A stretch of 64,000 nt of DNA. It comes from Desulfobacter curvatus DSM 3379. Its GTDB lineage: Bacteria > Desulfobacterota > Desulfobacteria > Desulfobacterales > Desulfobacteraceae. Numbering within the stretch: position 1 is the first letter of the stretch; each line of letters starts with the position of its first letter. The notes beneath the pieces are model-generated. The model saw only the letters and a program-made list of their open reading frames with translations, did no database searches and was not told the origin of the DNA. Location: NCBI RefSeq assembly GCF_000373985.1, contig NZ_KB893079.1:1-64000 (forward strand), in the 5' to 3' direction. Of this stretch, positions 15,245-24,876 are shown one piece after another. The position numbers and the translations under genes were made by a program.

Positions 15245-17845
15245 TTACACCACAATATTAACAAGGGTCTGTTTTTTACGAATCACAATAAGTTTACGGA
15301 TCTCTTTTCCGTCGATGTACTTGGTAATCCTTGAATCCCCAAGAGCGGCAGACTTAATATCTTCTTCATCTGCATCAGCGCCCATGGGAAATTTTGCCCG
15401 CAGTTTACCGTTCACCTGAACCACAACAAGCACCTCGTCGGTCTGCATGGAATCTTTTCTGAATTCAGGCCAGGGCTGTTCAAGAATAGAGTCCTTGTTC
15501 CCCATCTGGGCAAACAACTCCTCGCAGAAGTGGGGAATAATAGGGCTGAGCAGAAGCAATACATTTTCAAGACAAAACCAGACCACGGATTTGAGTTCAT
15601 CGTCCGCCGTTTCAAATTCAACCGTGTACATGGCATTGACCAGTTCCATAACAGCGGCAATGGCCGTATTGAAATGAAAATTGGTCTCAATATCCGCAGT
15701 CACCTTCTGGATCGTCTGATTGGCCTTGATATATAGTTCTTTTGCCGGGTCCGCCTTAAGTGAACCCGCCGGCCCATTGTATGCATCAATATCCTTGATG
15801 GTCTCCATGCAGGTCAACGCCAGACGCCAGACACGGTTAACAAAACGGTTACTGCCTTCAACACCGTCTTCGCTCCACTCCAGATCCCGCTCAGGGGGGG
15901 CGGCAAACAGACAGAACAGCCGGGTTACGTCGGCCCCGTATTTTTCAAGAAGTTCATTGGGATTGACTACGTTTTTCTTGGACTTGGACATCTTGATTAC
16001 ACGTCCGACATCCACATCCTTGCCGCACATGGTACAGACAAGCTTTCCGTCTTTTTTCTCGCCCTGCTCCGGGAACAGATATCCGTGCTCGGGGCAGGTC
16101 ATGGTCTCCTTGCACACCATACCCTGGGTCAAAAGCCGGGTAAAGGGCTCCTTAAAAGGTACAAGTCCCAGGGTGTTGAGAACCCGCATAAAATACCGGG
16201 AATAGAGAAGATGCAACACGGCATGTTCCACACCACCGATATACTGATCCACAGGCATCCAGTATTCCACAGCGGCAGGATCAAACATTCCCTTATCATA
16301 CCGGGGAGAACAATAGCGAAGGTAATACCAGGAAGACTCGACAAAGGTATCCATGGTGTCGGTATCCCTTTTGGCATCTTCCCTGCCGCAGGCAGGACAG
16401 GTGGTCTTTGCAAAATAATCCAGGGTCGGCAATGGAGATCCGCCTTTATCCAGCAGATTGGCATCTTCGGGCAGAGTAATGGGCAGATCGGCTTCCGGCA
16501 CCGGCACCACACCGCATGAGGGACAATGGATCACCGGAATGGGCGTCCCCCAATACCGCTGGCGGGAAATACCCCAGTCACGCAAACGAAAAGAAACCGC
16601 ACGCTTGCCGATGCCGGATTCTTCAAGCCAGTCCGCCATTTTTTCAATGGCTTCCTTGCTGTCCATGCCGTTAAATTGTCCGGAGTTGGTCATGACGCCG
16701 CGACCGGCATAGGCCTCGGTCATGGTTGCCCCGTCAAGGGCTTCCCCTTCCGGCTGCACCACCACCCGAACCTCAAGCCCATATTTTCTGGCAAAATCAA
16801 AATCCCGCTGGTCTCCTGAGGGCACGGACATAATAGCGCCTGTGCCATAGCCCATTAAAACAAAATTAGCCGTATAGACAGGGATCTTTTCACCGGTGGC
16901 AGGGTTGATACAGCAGGCACCGGTAAACACCCCTTCTTTTTCATATTTTTCAATGCCTTCGGCAGAGCGCTCCTGCCGGGAGACCTTTGCTACAAACTCG
17001 GATACGGCCGTCTCCTGGTCCGTGCCCCTTGACAGGGTCTCCACTAAAGGATGTTCCGGTGCCAGGCACATGAAGGTGGCACCGAAAATGGTGTCAGGAC
17101 GGGTGGTGAATACATTGATCACCTCGTCACTGCCGTCCACCTTAAAATCAAGCTCTGCCCCCACGCTTTTGCCGATCCAGTTTTTCTGCATGGTGGTGAC
17201 ATTGTCCGGCCAGCCCGGAAGCTTATCGCAATGTACCAGAAGATCTTCGGAATAATCGGTAATTTTGAAAAACCACTGCCATAATTTTTTTTGCTGAACC
17301 ACCTGGGAGCACCGCCAGCACTTGTCTTGCTCAACCTGCTCATTGGCCAGTACCGTCTGACATTTTTCACACCAGTTTACATAGGACTCCTTGCGGTAGG
17401 CCATGCCCTTTTCAAGCATTTTCAAAAACAGCCATTGTTCCCAGCGGTAATATTCCGGCCGGCAGGTGGCAATTTCCCTGTCCCAGTCATAGGAAAACCC
17501 CATTTTCTTAAGCTGGGCCCGCATGGACCGGATGTTGTCATAGGTCCAGGCAGCCGGATGGGTGTTGTTGTCAATGGCGGCATTTTCAGCAGGCATACCA
17601 AAGGCATCCCATCCCATGGGATGAATGACATTGAAGCCTCTCATGCGTTTATACCGAACCACCACATCTCCGATGGTGTAGTTGCGCACATGCCCCATAT
17701 GAATCTTTCCCGAAGGGTAGGGAAACATTTCAAGCAGATAATATTTTTCCCTGGACGAATCTTCTTTTACCTTGAAAAGCTGGGTGTTATTCCAGTATTC
17801 CTGCCACTTGGGCTCGACCTGGGAAGGGATGTACCGTTCCTCCAT
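15245..17845 (-). CDS. leuS: Leucyl-tRNA synthetase
   Basis: 866 residues from the ATG at 17845 (AAGGA upstream); the frame stays open further 5' but homology starts at MEERYIPSQVEPKWQ. Class I synthetase: the HIGH motif is PYPSGKIHMGHVRNY and the KMSKS motif is IKMSKSKKNVVNP. The editing (CP1) domain is present with TTRPDTIFGATFMCLAPEHP and GTGAIMSVPSGDQRDFDFA. Zinc-binding Cys clusters are seen at CEKCQTVLANEQ and CTMCGKD. The C-terminal leucine-specific region is complete. Co-transcribed with lptE. Confidence 0.97.
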   Translation of the reverse strand: MEERYIPSQVEPKWQEYWNNTQLFKVKEDSSREKYYLLEMFPYPSGKIHMGHVRNYTIGDVVVRYKRMRGFNVIHPMGWDAFGMPAENAAIDNNTHPAAWTYDNIRSMRAQLKKMGFSYDWDREIATCRPEYYRWEQWLFLKMLEKGMAYRKESYVNWCEKCQTVLANEQVEQDKCWRCSQVVQQKKLWQWFFKITDYSEDLLVHCDKLPGWPDNVTTMQKNWIGKSVGAELDFKVDGSDEVINVFTTRPDTIFGATFMCLAPEHPLVETLSRGTDQETAVSEFVAKVSRQERSAEGIEKYEKEGVFTGACCINPATGEKIPVYTANFVLMGYGTGAIMSVPSGDQRDFDFARKYGLEVRVVVQPEGEALDGATMTEAYAGRGVMTNSGQFNGMDSKEAIEKMADWLEESGIGKRAVSFRLRDWGISRQRYWGTPIPVIHCPSCGVVPVPEADLPITLPEDANLLDKGGSPLPTLDYFAKTTCPACGREDAKRDTDTMDTFVESSWYYLRYCSPRYDKGMFDPAAVEYWMPVDQYIGGVEHAVLHLLYSRYFMRVLNTLGLVPFKEPFTRLLTQGMVCKETMTCPEHGYLFPEQGEKKDGKLVCTMCGKDVDVGRVIKMSKSKKNVVNPNELLEKYGADVTRLFCLFAAPPERDLEWSEDGVEGSNRFVNRVWRLALTCMETIKDIDAYNGPAGSLKADPAKELYIKANQTIQKVTADIETNFHFNTAIAAVMELVNAMYTVEFETADDELKSVVWFCLENVLLLLSPIIPHFCEELFAQMGNKDSILEQPWPEFRKDSMQTDEVLVVVQVNGKLRAKFPMGADADEEDIKSAALGDSRITKYIDGKEIRKLIVIRKKQTLVNIVV

Positions 17846-17960
17846 TATTTTAATTCCTTTCGAAAAACATCTATATTTATAGTTGAACCTTTTTAGATGC
17901 CACAAGACAGGCGAAATAGCAAAGGTATTTATGGCAAAAGATTTAAATTTTTTATTAGCC

Positions 17961-18009
17961 CCGCCGAGTTTGGTATTGATAGACCAAGTCAACCCGTGGC
18001 TGCTATAAT
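17961..18009 (+). repeat. Partial copy of the dispersed hairpin repeat
   Basis: The stretch GTATTGATAGACCAAG followed by TCAACCCGTGGCTGCTATA matches the 3' half of the repeats at 46.1-46.3, 48.1 and 57.9 kb; the GATAGACCAAG part is identical to the copy near 46260. The 5' half is weak. It lies in the divergent region between leuS and the CNNM gene. Confidence 0.5.
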
Positions 18010-18045
18010 GAACCACCAAACTAAAACCAAAGCCTAAGGTTGAAT

Positions 18046-19224
18046 ATGAGTGATATGCCACATACCCCTGAAGATGTAATGATGCTGGCCGCATATGTGC
18101 TGTTGGCACTGGTGTGTTCGTTTCTTTGCTCTGTTGCCGAGGCGGTGCTGTTAAGCATCACGCCTTCCTACATCGAAGTATTGGAAACGCGAAACCCAAA
18201 ACATGCAGCACGTTTGCGCAAGCTGAAAAACGACAAGGTGGATCAGTCCCTTTCCGCCATTTTGACTTTAAACACCATTGCCCATACAGTGGGTGCCATC
18301 GGTGCAGGTGCCAAAGCCACCATGGTGTTCGGTAACGCCTGGTTCGGTCTGTTTTCAGCGATCATGACGCTGATGATTCTCTTTCTTTCCGAGATTGTCC
18401 CCAAAACCATCGGAGCGGTTTACTGGTCCATCCTTGAAGTGCCGACCGCGCGGTTCGTTCAATCACTGATTATAATCCTCTACCCTGTGGTCTGGGTTTC
18501 GCAAAAATTGACAACCTTTATTTCCGACAGGAAGGTTGTCAACAATTCCAGCAGAGATGAGTTGATTGCCATGGCCTCCCTGGGGGTAAAAACCGGACAG
18601 CTTCACAGCAAAGAGTCGAAAATTATTGAAAACCTCCTTAGATTTGAAACACTGAAACCATCGGATATCATGACCCCGAGAACCGTAATTTTTGCCCTGC
18701 CCGAAGATATGAAAATCACGGATGCCCGGCCCGTCATCAGCCAAAAACCCTTTTCAAGAATCCCCCTTTATACGGATAGCGTGGACAGTATCACCGGATT
18801 TATTCTCAAGGATGAGGTTTTGATCCACTCGACAAAGGATTGTATCTCCACTGAAATTCACGATACAAAAGAAAATAATGAAACCCAAATGCCGACATCT
18901 GCAGAATACCCCCGGAATGACAATTCATCGTTGCCAACCGCAGCCACGCTCAAGGTTCTAAAACGGGAGATACTCATTGTGCCGGAGTCCATATCCGTGA
19001 CATCTCTTTTTGAACAATCCTTGAAGAATCGCCGCCATATTACCGTTGTCGTTAATGAGCATGGCGGCACCGAAGGTCTGGTGACCCTTGAAGATCTGAT
19101 TGAAAGCATTATCGGCATGGAGATCGTTGATGAGACTGACCACGTGGAAGACATGCGCATCTTGGCCAGAAAACAATGGATCAAGCGTGCCAGAAAAATG
19201 GGAATTGAAGACACTTCGATTTAA
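18046..19224 (+). CDS. CNNM/HlyC-type membrane protein with CBS pair
   Basis: 392 residues from the ATG at 18046 (AAGG seven bases upstream; a TTG two codons earlier is less likely). The N-terminal CNNM transmembrane domain (about 1-185) has FLCSVAEAVLLSITPSYIEVL, LNTIAHTVGAIGAGA and LSEIVPKTIGAVYW. The CBS pair follows (DIMTPRTVIFALPED, then VVVNEHGGTEGLVTLEDLIE). The family transports or senses divalent cations such as magnesium. Between the two CBS halves is a polar insert (about 270-310) rich in Asn, Thr and Ser, longer than usual. The C-terminal CorC_HlyC domain is missing, which is normal for the shorter members. Confidence 0.88.
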   Translation: MSDMPHTPEDVMMLAAYVLLALVCSFLCSVAEAVLLSITPSYIEVLETRNPKHAARLRKLKNDKVDQSLSAILTLNTIAHTVGAIGAGAKATMVFGNAWFGLFSAIMTLMILFLSEIVPKTIGAVYWSILEVPTARFVQSLIIILYPVVWVSQKLTTFISDRKVVNNSSRDELIAMASLGVKTGQLHSKESKIIENLLRFETLKPSDIMTPRTVIFALPEDMKITDARPVISQKPFSRIPLYTDSVDSITGFILKDEVLIHSTKDCISTEIHDTKENNETQMPTSAEYPRNDNSSLPTAATLKVLKREILIVPESISVTSLFEQSLKNRRHITVVVNEHGGTEGLVTLEDLIESIIGMEIVDETDHVEDMRILARKQWIKRARKMGIEDTSI

Positions 19225-19463
19225 ACGTCGATACTGAATACTTATTATCCGCATGATCCGTTTAAGAATTCACATCAAACCAGAGGTAAGCGACACGCAA
19301 TTGTCCAGGCAAATTCAGATAATTATCTTGACCACATATACCCAAGATGATATAGAAAATGGTTTTGTTGTCCTAAAGCTGGGCAATAAGCGTAATTATT
19401 ATATCCTTGCTCCGGGTTCTACAATGAGGTTGATCCGGGGCTTTATATCCACAAGGAGGAAAA

Positions 19464-19970
19464 ATGAGGAAGTACGAAACCGTATTCATTGCTGATCCGG
19501 ACATGTCGGATCAGGCCCGTGAAGAGCTGCTCGAAAGAGTCAGAGGTATCATTGACAGGGAAAATGGTATTCTTCTGAACATTGATGAATGGGGCTTAAA
19601 AAAATTGTCCTATGAAATCAAAAAGAAACTGCGCGGGTACTATGTCTGCCTGACCTACGGCGGAACCGGAGCGCTTGTCACAGAGCTTGAAAGAAATTTT
19701 CGCTTAAGTGATCTTATCATGAAGTTCATGACCATCCTTATCACGGAACACGTTACCGAAGAATCTCTTAAACAAGAAGCTGAAGAAGCCAAAGAAGCGG
19801 CCCGGATAACTGCCGAAGCCGCCAAGGAAGAAGAAGCTGCATCCCAGGAAGATGAAGAGGACGCAGAAGAAAACAATGATGAGGCTGAAGAAAGCGCAGA
19901 TGATCAGGATGATACGCAAGAAACCGAATCTGAACAGACATCTGAACCTGCCGAAGCATCCAAGGAATAA
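19464..19970 (+). CDS. rpsF: 30S ribosomal protein S6 with long acidic tail
   Basis: 168 residues; a good AAGGAGG lies upstream. Residues 1-97 are ordinary S6 (MRKYETVFIADPDMSD, WGLKKLSYEIKKKLRGYYV, LERNFRLSDLIMKFMTIL). The remaining 70 residues are a charged tail, first Glu/Ala-rich helix, then Asp/Glu-rich (EDEEDAEENNDEAEE), much longer than in most bacteria. S6 binds S18 in the platform of the small subunit. It heads rpsF-rpsR-DUF2232-rplI-dnaB-hflX. Confidence 0.96.
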   Translation: MRKYETVFIADPDMSDQAREELLERVRGIIDRENGILLNIDEWGLKKLSYEIKKKLRGYYVCLTYGGTGALVTELERNFRLSDLIMKFMTILITEHVTEESLKQEAEEAKEAARITAEAAKEEEAASQEDEEDAEENNDEAEESADDQDDTQETESEQTSEPAEASKE

Positions 19971-19993
19971 TTCAAGCACAAAGGAGATCAAGT

Positions 19994-20251
19994 ATGTTTA
20001 AAGGTCATAGAGGCGGCGGAAAAAACAGATTCTATCAGCGCCGGAAAATTTGCAGGTTCTGCGTGGACAGCTCCATGGAAATTGATTATAAAAATCCCAA
20101 AGCACTCAAGCAGTTCATTACTGAACGGGGCAAAATCATTCCCCGCCGCATCACAGGGACCTGTGCCAAACATCAGCGCAAGCTGACAGTGGCCATCAAG
20201 CAGGCCCGGCAGATCGCACTTCTGCCTTTTGTGGGTCGCCCCTTAAATTAA
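19994..20251 (+). CDS. rpsR: 30S ribosomal protein S18, zinc-binding form
   Basis: 85 residues with typical core (KNPKALKQFITERGKIIPRR, TGTCAKHQRKLTVAIK, ARQIALLPF). Cys20, Cys23, Cys57 and His60 form a likely zinc site, so this is the Cys-containing version of S18 rather than the zinc-independent paralogue. It lies 23 bases after rpsF behind AAGGAG. Confidence 0.96.
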   Translation: MFKGHRGGGKNRFYQRRKICRFCVDSSMEIDYKNPKALKQFITERGKIIPRRITGTCAKHQRKLTVAIKQARQIALLPFVGRPLN

Positions 20252-20284
20252 AACAAAAAAAAGGTTTTCACAGGTTTTTGGGAT

Positions 20285-21217
20285 ATGCCGTTATCCATCA
20301 CACACCCGATTTTCATTAGGGAGACTTTGACAGGCATTATTTTCTGTCTGCTAATTTATGGTGTGGTGTTTGCAGCCCCCCTGCTTGGTGTATTTGTTCT
20401 TCTGTTTCTGCCCCTGCCGGTGCTTTTTTACCGTCTTAAACTCGGCAGAAACAGCGGGGCTCTGATTGCGGGGGTTAGTTTTTTTATACTCGTGCTCATG
20501 GCCAAAGGCGTCGCTTTTGACACACTTTACTTTGGGCTGCTTCTGGCAACCGGTATGGTTTTAGGAGAATGCCTTGAGCGGCATATGAGTATTCAAAAAA
20601 CCATGGGACTGACCGCCCTAACAGCCGCAGGCGCTGTTTTTTTAGCGCTTATGGTCTACACCACCAGCCAGGGACGAACATTATCTGCCTTAATGACCGA
20701 TTACATAAATCAGTCGCTAAATATTGCCAAACAGCTCTCTCCTGATATCGGAATGGATCAGGACATGACCCAAAAGCTGATATCATCCATGATGATTGTC
20801 ATGCCGGGCATGTTCATGATTTCTTTTGTGACAACCCTGTGGTTGAACATCCTGATTATCAGAAAGCTTTTAGAAAGCAAGGGCATCACCATCAAAAGCA
20901 TTGAACGCTTAAATCTGTATAAAGCACCGGACATACTGGTCTGGGCATTTATCGGCTGTGCAATGACTTTGATGATTCCCGCAGGTCCCGTGAAAATCTT
21001 TGGCATTAACTGCCTGATTGTTTTAATGCTTGTTTATTTTTTTCAAGGAATTGCAGTTGTTTCCTTTTTTTTTCAGAAAAAAAACGTACCCATGGCACTG
21101 AAAGGATTTTGCTATTTTCTCATTGCCGTACAGGTGTATGTTTTAATCCTTGTCGTGGGTCTTGGTTTTTTTGACAACTGGATTGATTTCAGGAAACTTT
21201 CTGCATCACGAAAATAA
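20285..21217 (+). CDS. DUF2232 (YybS-like) membrane protein
   Basis: 310 residues with about eight membrane helices. It falls between rpsR and rplI, the usual place for the DUF2232/YybS family in deltaproteobacteria and Firmicutes. The short polar loop GECLERHMSIQKTMG separates helices in the N-terminal half, and the central RLNLYKAPDILVWAFIG is family-like. Function unknown. Co-transcription with the ribosomal genes is likely. Confidence 0.75.
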   Translation: MPLSITHPIFIRETLTGIIFCLLIYGVVFAAPLLGVFVLLFLPLPVLFYRLKLGRNSGALIAGVSFFILVLMAKGVAFDTLYFGLLLATGMVLGECLERHMSIQKTMGLTALTAAGAVFLALMVYTTSQGRTLSALMTDYINQSLNIAKQLSPDIGMDQDMTQKLISSMMIVMPGMFMISFVTTLWLNILIIRKLLESKGITIKSIERLNLYKAPDILVWAFIGCAMTLMIPAGPVKIFGINCLIVLMLVYFFQGIAVVSFFFQKKNVPMALKGFCYFLIAVQVYVLILVVGLGFFDNWIDFRKLSASRK

Positions 21218-21262
21218 AATATATGCCGGACCGTAAAACTGCGGCCGGATTGGAGGTTTACA

Positions 21263-21721
21263 ATGAAAGTAATATTAAAGGAAACCATCGACACTTTGGG
21301 TATCGCCGGTACCGAGTGCAAGGTGGCCGAAGGCTATGGACGCAATTATCTGCTGCCCCAGGGTAAAGCGGTTCTTGCCACCCCTGCCAATCGCAAGGTT
21401 ATGGAACAGGCCCGGGCTAAACTTGAACTTCAGATTGCCAAAGAAAGAAAAATTGCCGAAGAGATGGCCGCAAAAGTCAAAGAAGTTGCGATCACAATCA
21501 AGGCTAAGGTCCGCGAAGAAATTTATCTTTACGGTTCTGTGACCTCCCATGACATCAAAGATGCCCTGGATGCACAGAATGTTGAAGTTGAACGCCGCTC
21601 CATTCTGCTTGCAGAACCCATCAAAGAGACCGGTGAATACAAGGTGCCTATCCGTTTATATAAGGATGTTGAACCGGAAATCACCGTAACAGTAGTCGCA
21701 GAAGAAAAACAGGAAAATTAG
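21263..21721 (+). CDS. rplI: 50S ribosomal protein L9
   Basis: 152 residues. N-domain MKVILKETIDTLGIAGTECK and VAEGYGRNYLLPQGKAV, long connecting helix and C-domain (GSVTSHDIKDALDAQNVEVE, TGEYKVPIRLYKDVEPEITV). The length and order match the family. GGAGG lies upstream. Followed by a very stable hairpin. Confidence 0.97.
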   Translation: MKVILKETIDTLGIAGTECKVAEGYGRNYLLPQGKAVLATPANRKVMEQARAKLELQIAKERKIAEEMAAKVKEVAITIKAKVREEIYLYGSVTSHDIKDALDAQNVEVERRSILLAEPIKETGEYKVPIRLYKDVEPEITVTVVAEEKQEN

Positions 21722-21730
21722 TTCCGGCTA

Positions 21731-21767
21731 TGCCGGCAGACCTTTGGAATCCAAAGGTCTGCCGGCA
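21731..21767 (+). terminator. 17-bp perfect hairpin between rplI and dnaB
   Basis: TGCCGGCAGACCTTTGG at 21731-21747 is perfectly complementary to 21751-21767 around a three-base AAT loop, followed by TTCTTT. It is a strong terminator candidate that would partly separate ribosomal protein expression from dnaB, or an mRNA-stabilising end. The T-run is short, so read-through into dnaB is likely. Confidence 0.75.
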
Positions 21768-21784
21768 TTCTTTAAAGGACATTG

Positions 21785-23164
21785 ATGGCAAAAAAAGAAT
21801 CCGTTAAATCAGACCACCTGCTCAACCGCACCCCTCCCCATGATACAGATGCAGAGGCATCACTTCTGTCCGCCATCTTTATCAATAACGACAGCCTGCT
21901 TGACATTATTGAGATCCTCAAACCTGATGACTTTTATAAAGGGGCGCATAAAAAAATCTTCAGGGCCATCATCGAACTTTCCAAAAAAGAGGAACCTGCC
22001 GACCTTGTGACCGTTGCCAACCAACTCAATGAAACAGATGAGTTGGAAGGCGTTGGGGGCCCTGCTTTTCTTGCCGCCATTTCCGATGCTGCCCCGGTTG
22101 CGGTCAATGCCGTGCATTATGCCAGGATCGTCCGTGAGAAATCCACGTTGCGGCAGCTTATCAATGCGTGCTCTGCGACCATTGAACGCTGCCTTGAAGA
22201 CAAAGGTGATTTTAAAGACATACTTGACGAGTCCCAGGCATCTATCTTGAAAATTGCCGACCGTCAGTCCGGCAGTTCTTTTAAGCCGCTATCCGAACTG
22301 ATCAATCTGAACATCGACCAGCTAGAGGAGTTGCAGGGTAAGGAAGGCGGACTTGCCGGGCTTTCAACCGGATATCCAAGGCTTGACAGAATCACATCCG
22401 GCCTGCAACGTTCGGACCTTATTATCCTGGCTGCCCGACCCTCCATGGGAAAAACGGCCTTTGCCTTGAACATTGCCAGAAATGTCGCGTTCCACTACCG
22501 CAGACCCGTGGCTGTATTTTCCCTTGAAATGTCCAAAGAACAATTATCCATGCGGCTGTTAACATCCGAAGCCCGGGTGGATGCCAACCGTTTGCGCAGT
22601 GGGGTATTCAGCCCGGAAGACTGGCAGAATTTTACGGATGCCGCGGGTGTTCTCAATGAGATCCCCATTTTCATTGACGATACCCCTGCCATATCGGTGA
22701 TGGACCTTCGGGCAAAAGTCAGGAAACTGTTCCAGATCAACAAAGACATCGGCCTTGTAATCATTGACTACCTCCAGTTAATGAAATCATCCATTCGTTC
22801 CGACCGAAGAGATCTTGAAATTGCCGAAATATCCAGGGCGTTAAAATCCCTTGCCAAGGAACTCAGCGTTCCGGTTGTCGCGTTATCCCAGTTGAACCGT
22901 GCCCTTGAACAGCGTTCGGACAAACGGCCCATGATGTCTGACTTACGCGAATCAGGCGCCATTGAACAGGATGCGGATATTATTTCCTTTATTTACCGGG
23001 ACGAGGTTTACAATAAAGAGCCGGACAATCCTAAAAAAGGAACCGCAGAGATCATTGTTGCCAAAAACCGTAACGGCAGCATTGGTACCGCCCACATGGT
23101 ATTTAACGGCCAGTACACCCGGTTTGAGGAACTGGCACCCGAAGCTTATCAGGGATTTAAATGA
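21785..23164 (+). CDS. dnaB: Replicative DNA helicase DnaB
   Basis: 459 residues from the ATG at 21785 (AAAGGA upstream). The N-terminal helical domain (PPHDTDAEASLLSAIFIN) is followed by the RecA-like helicase domain with Walker A ARPSMGKTAFALN and Walker B LVIIDYLQLMKSS, plus SLEMSKEQLSMRL, LSQLNRALEQR and DLRESGAIEQDAD. No intein is present. It overlaps hflX by ATGA. Confidence 0.97.
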   Translation: MAKKESVKSDHLLNRTPPHDTDAEASLLSAIFINNDSLLDIIEILKPDDFYKGAHKKIFRAIIELSKKEEPADLVTVANQLNETDELEGVGGPAFLAAISDAAPVAVNAVHYARIVREKSTLRQLINACSATIERCLEDKGDFKDILDESQASILKIADRQSGSSFKPLSELINLNIDQLEELQGKEGGLAGLSTGYPRLDRITSGLQRSDLIILAARPSMGKTAFALNIARNVAFHYRRPVAVFSLEMSKEQLSMRLLTSEARVDANRLRSGVFSPEDWQNFTDAAGVLNEIPIFIDDTPAISVMDLRAKVRKLFQINKDIGLVIIDYLQLMKSSIRSDRRDLEIAEISRALKSLAKELSVPVVALSQLNRALEQRSDKRPMMSDLRESGAIEQDADIISFIYRDEVYNKEPDNPKKGTAEIIVAKNRNGSIGTAHMVFNGQYTRFEELAPEAYQGFK

Positions 23165-24777
23165 AACGCATTGTCTACGGCACCCTTGACGGGCTGAATA
23201 AAGCCCAGATCAACCGGATTGAAGATCTTTACAACCTCAAATCACCGCCGGAATATATCATTTCCCGGCAGGTTGCCACTGAAATGGTTGCCATCAGCCG
23301 GGATATCCGCCGCCAGATCGGCCTCCTTCTGGATCGCAACGGAAAAGTCATCTGTGTCATTGCAGGAGAGCCCCACCGTATTCTTATTCCCGTAACACCG
23401 GATTATCGGCCTGGTCCGGGCCGGCTCAAGGGGCTGCGCTGCATTCACACACATTTATCTCACGAGACCTTGACACGGGATGACCTCACCGACCTTGCCC
23501 TTCTGCGCCTGGATTACATCACTGCCATCTGCCTGAATGCCGATGGATCTTGTGGCCCTGTGTACTCTGCCCATATTCTGCCTGATCCTGAAGCGGAGCC
23601 TTACAGAGTCCTTCCCGGCACATCCCTTGACCATCTGGATATTGACTGCCAGGCCCAAATTCTTGAACTTGAATCGGAGCTTTCCCGGCACAACCGCCGG
23701 TACAGCCCGGAAACCGGCCGGGAAAATGCCTTTTTGATCAATGCGGCAACCGAAGGCATCAGTTCCGCACAGGTCTCAATGGATGAGCTCAGGGAATTGT
23801 GCAAGACAAGCCGGATCAACGTGGTGGGCACGGCCATCCAGCAAAGAAAAAAAATTGATCCCAAATTTGTGGTGGGAAAAGGCAAATTATCTGAACTGAT
23901 TATCAAAGCGATCCAAAACTATGCGACACTGCTTGTCTTTGACCGGGAACTGAACCCCTCCCAAATACGCTCCATCACAGATTTTGTGGAGATGAAGGTC
24001 ATTGACCGCACCCAGCTTATACTGGATATTTTTGCCAAGCAGGCCAAATCCAGTGAAGGTAAATACCAGGTTGAACTGGCCCAGCTTGAATATATGCTCC
24101 CCCGCCTGATCACCAAAAATACGGCCATGTCCAGGCTGACCGGCGGCATTGGCGGCAGGGGCCCCGGGGAAACCAAGCTTGAGGTGAACCGCCGCCGTGC
24201 AAGGGAGCGCATCACCCGCCTGAAAAAAGAGATTAAAAAAATCCGCAAACAGCGCACCCAGCAAAAAGCAAGGCGAAAAAGAAGAGACCTGCCGGTCATT
24301 TCCATTGTGGGGTATACCAATGCGGGTAAGTCAACACTGCTCAATACCCTGACCCAGAGCAGCATTATCGCTGCAAACCGGCTGTTTGCCACACTGGACC
24401 CATCCTCACGAAGACTGAGATTTCCCCGGGATAAGGAAGTTATTATCACCGACACCGTTGGCTTTATCCAGAATCTGCCCAAGGAGCTTTTAGAAGCATT
24501 TCACGCCACGTTGGAAGAGCTTGAGCAAGCAGACGTTATTCTTCATGTCATTGACATTTCAAACCCCAGGTATATGCAGCAAAAAGAGACCGTGGACCAG
24601 TTGCTCAAATCTTTGCATCTGAATAAAATCCCCACATTGTATGTATTCAACAAAATGGATCTGGCTGATTTGGACAATTTTGATTCACCCTGGTTGTTAA
24701 ACCAGGGAATTGTGGTTTCAGCACATAAAAAATCAAGTCTTGCTCCTTTGGTGGAAAAACTTGAGGCCATGGTATAA
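23161..24777 (+). CDS. hflX: GTPase HflX, long form
   Basis: 538 residues, about 110 more than Escherichia coli HflX. The extra part is N-terminal (about 1-160) and well formed (RQIGLLLDRNGKVICVIAGE, GLRCIHTHLSHE). The HflX domain follows (INVVGTAIQQRKKIDPKFVV, LELNPSQ-like FDRELNPSQIRSITD, GGRGPGETKLEVNRRRARER). The G domain has G1 GYTNAGKST near residue 384, DTVGF and NKMD. HflX binds the large ribosomal subunit and helps rescue stalled ribosomes. It overlaps dnaB by ATGA, so expression is coupled. Confidence 0.95.
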   Translation: MKRIVYGTLDGLNKAQINRIEDLYNLKSPPEYIISRQVATEMVAISRDIRRQIGLLLDRNGKVICVIAGEPHRILIPVTPDYRPGPGRLKGLRCIHTHLSHETLTRDDLTDLALLRLDYITAICLNADGSCGPVYSAHILPDPEAEPYRVLPGTSLDHLDIDCQAQILELESELSRHNRRYSPETGRENAFLINAATEGISSAQVSMDELRELCKTSRINVVGTAIQQRKKIDPKFVVGKGKLSELIIKAIQNYATLLVFDRELNPSQIRSITDFVEMKVIDRTQLILDIFAKQAKSSEGKYQVELAQLEYMLPRLITKNTAMSRLTGGIGGRGPGETKLEVNRRRARERITRLKKEIKKIRKQRTQQKARRKRRDLPVISIVGYTNAGKSTLLNTLTQSSIIAANRLFATLDPSSRRLRFPRDKEVIITDTVGFIQNLPKELLEAFHATLEELEQADVILHVIDISNPRYMQQKETVDQLLKSLHLNKIPTLYVFNKMDLADLDNFDSPWLLNQGIVVSAHKKSSLAPLVEKLEAMV

Positions 24778-24876
24778 ATGCCTATGATCAATTTTTACCA
24801 AAACCCGGGTTGAAAAAAAGAGACGAATACTTTAACCTAATTTAACATAAAAAAACCACTTGCCTTGGAATTTCAT

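Noticed and set aside
19253..19495. Open frame of 80 residues upstream of rpsF
   Set aside because: It overlaps the rpsF ribosome-binding site and start in another frame and has no homology; the region is more likely the rpsF leader.
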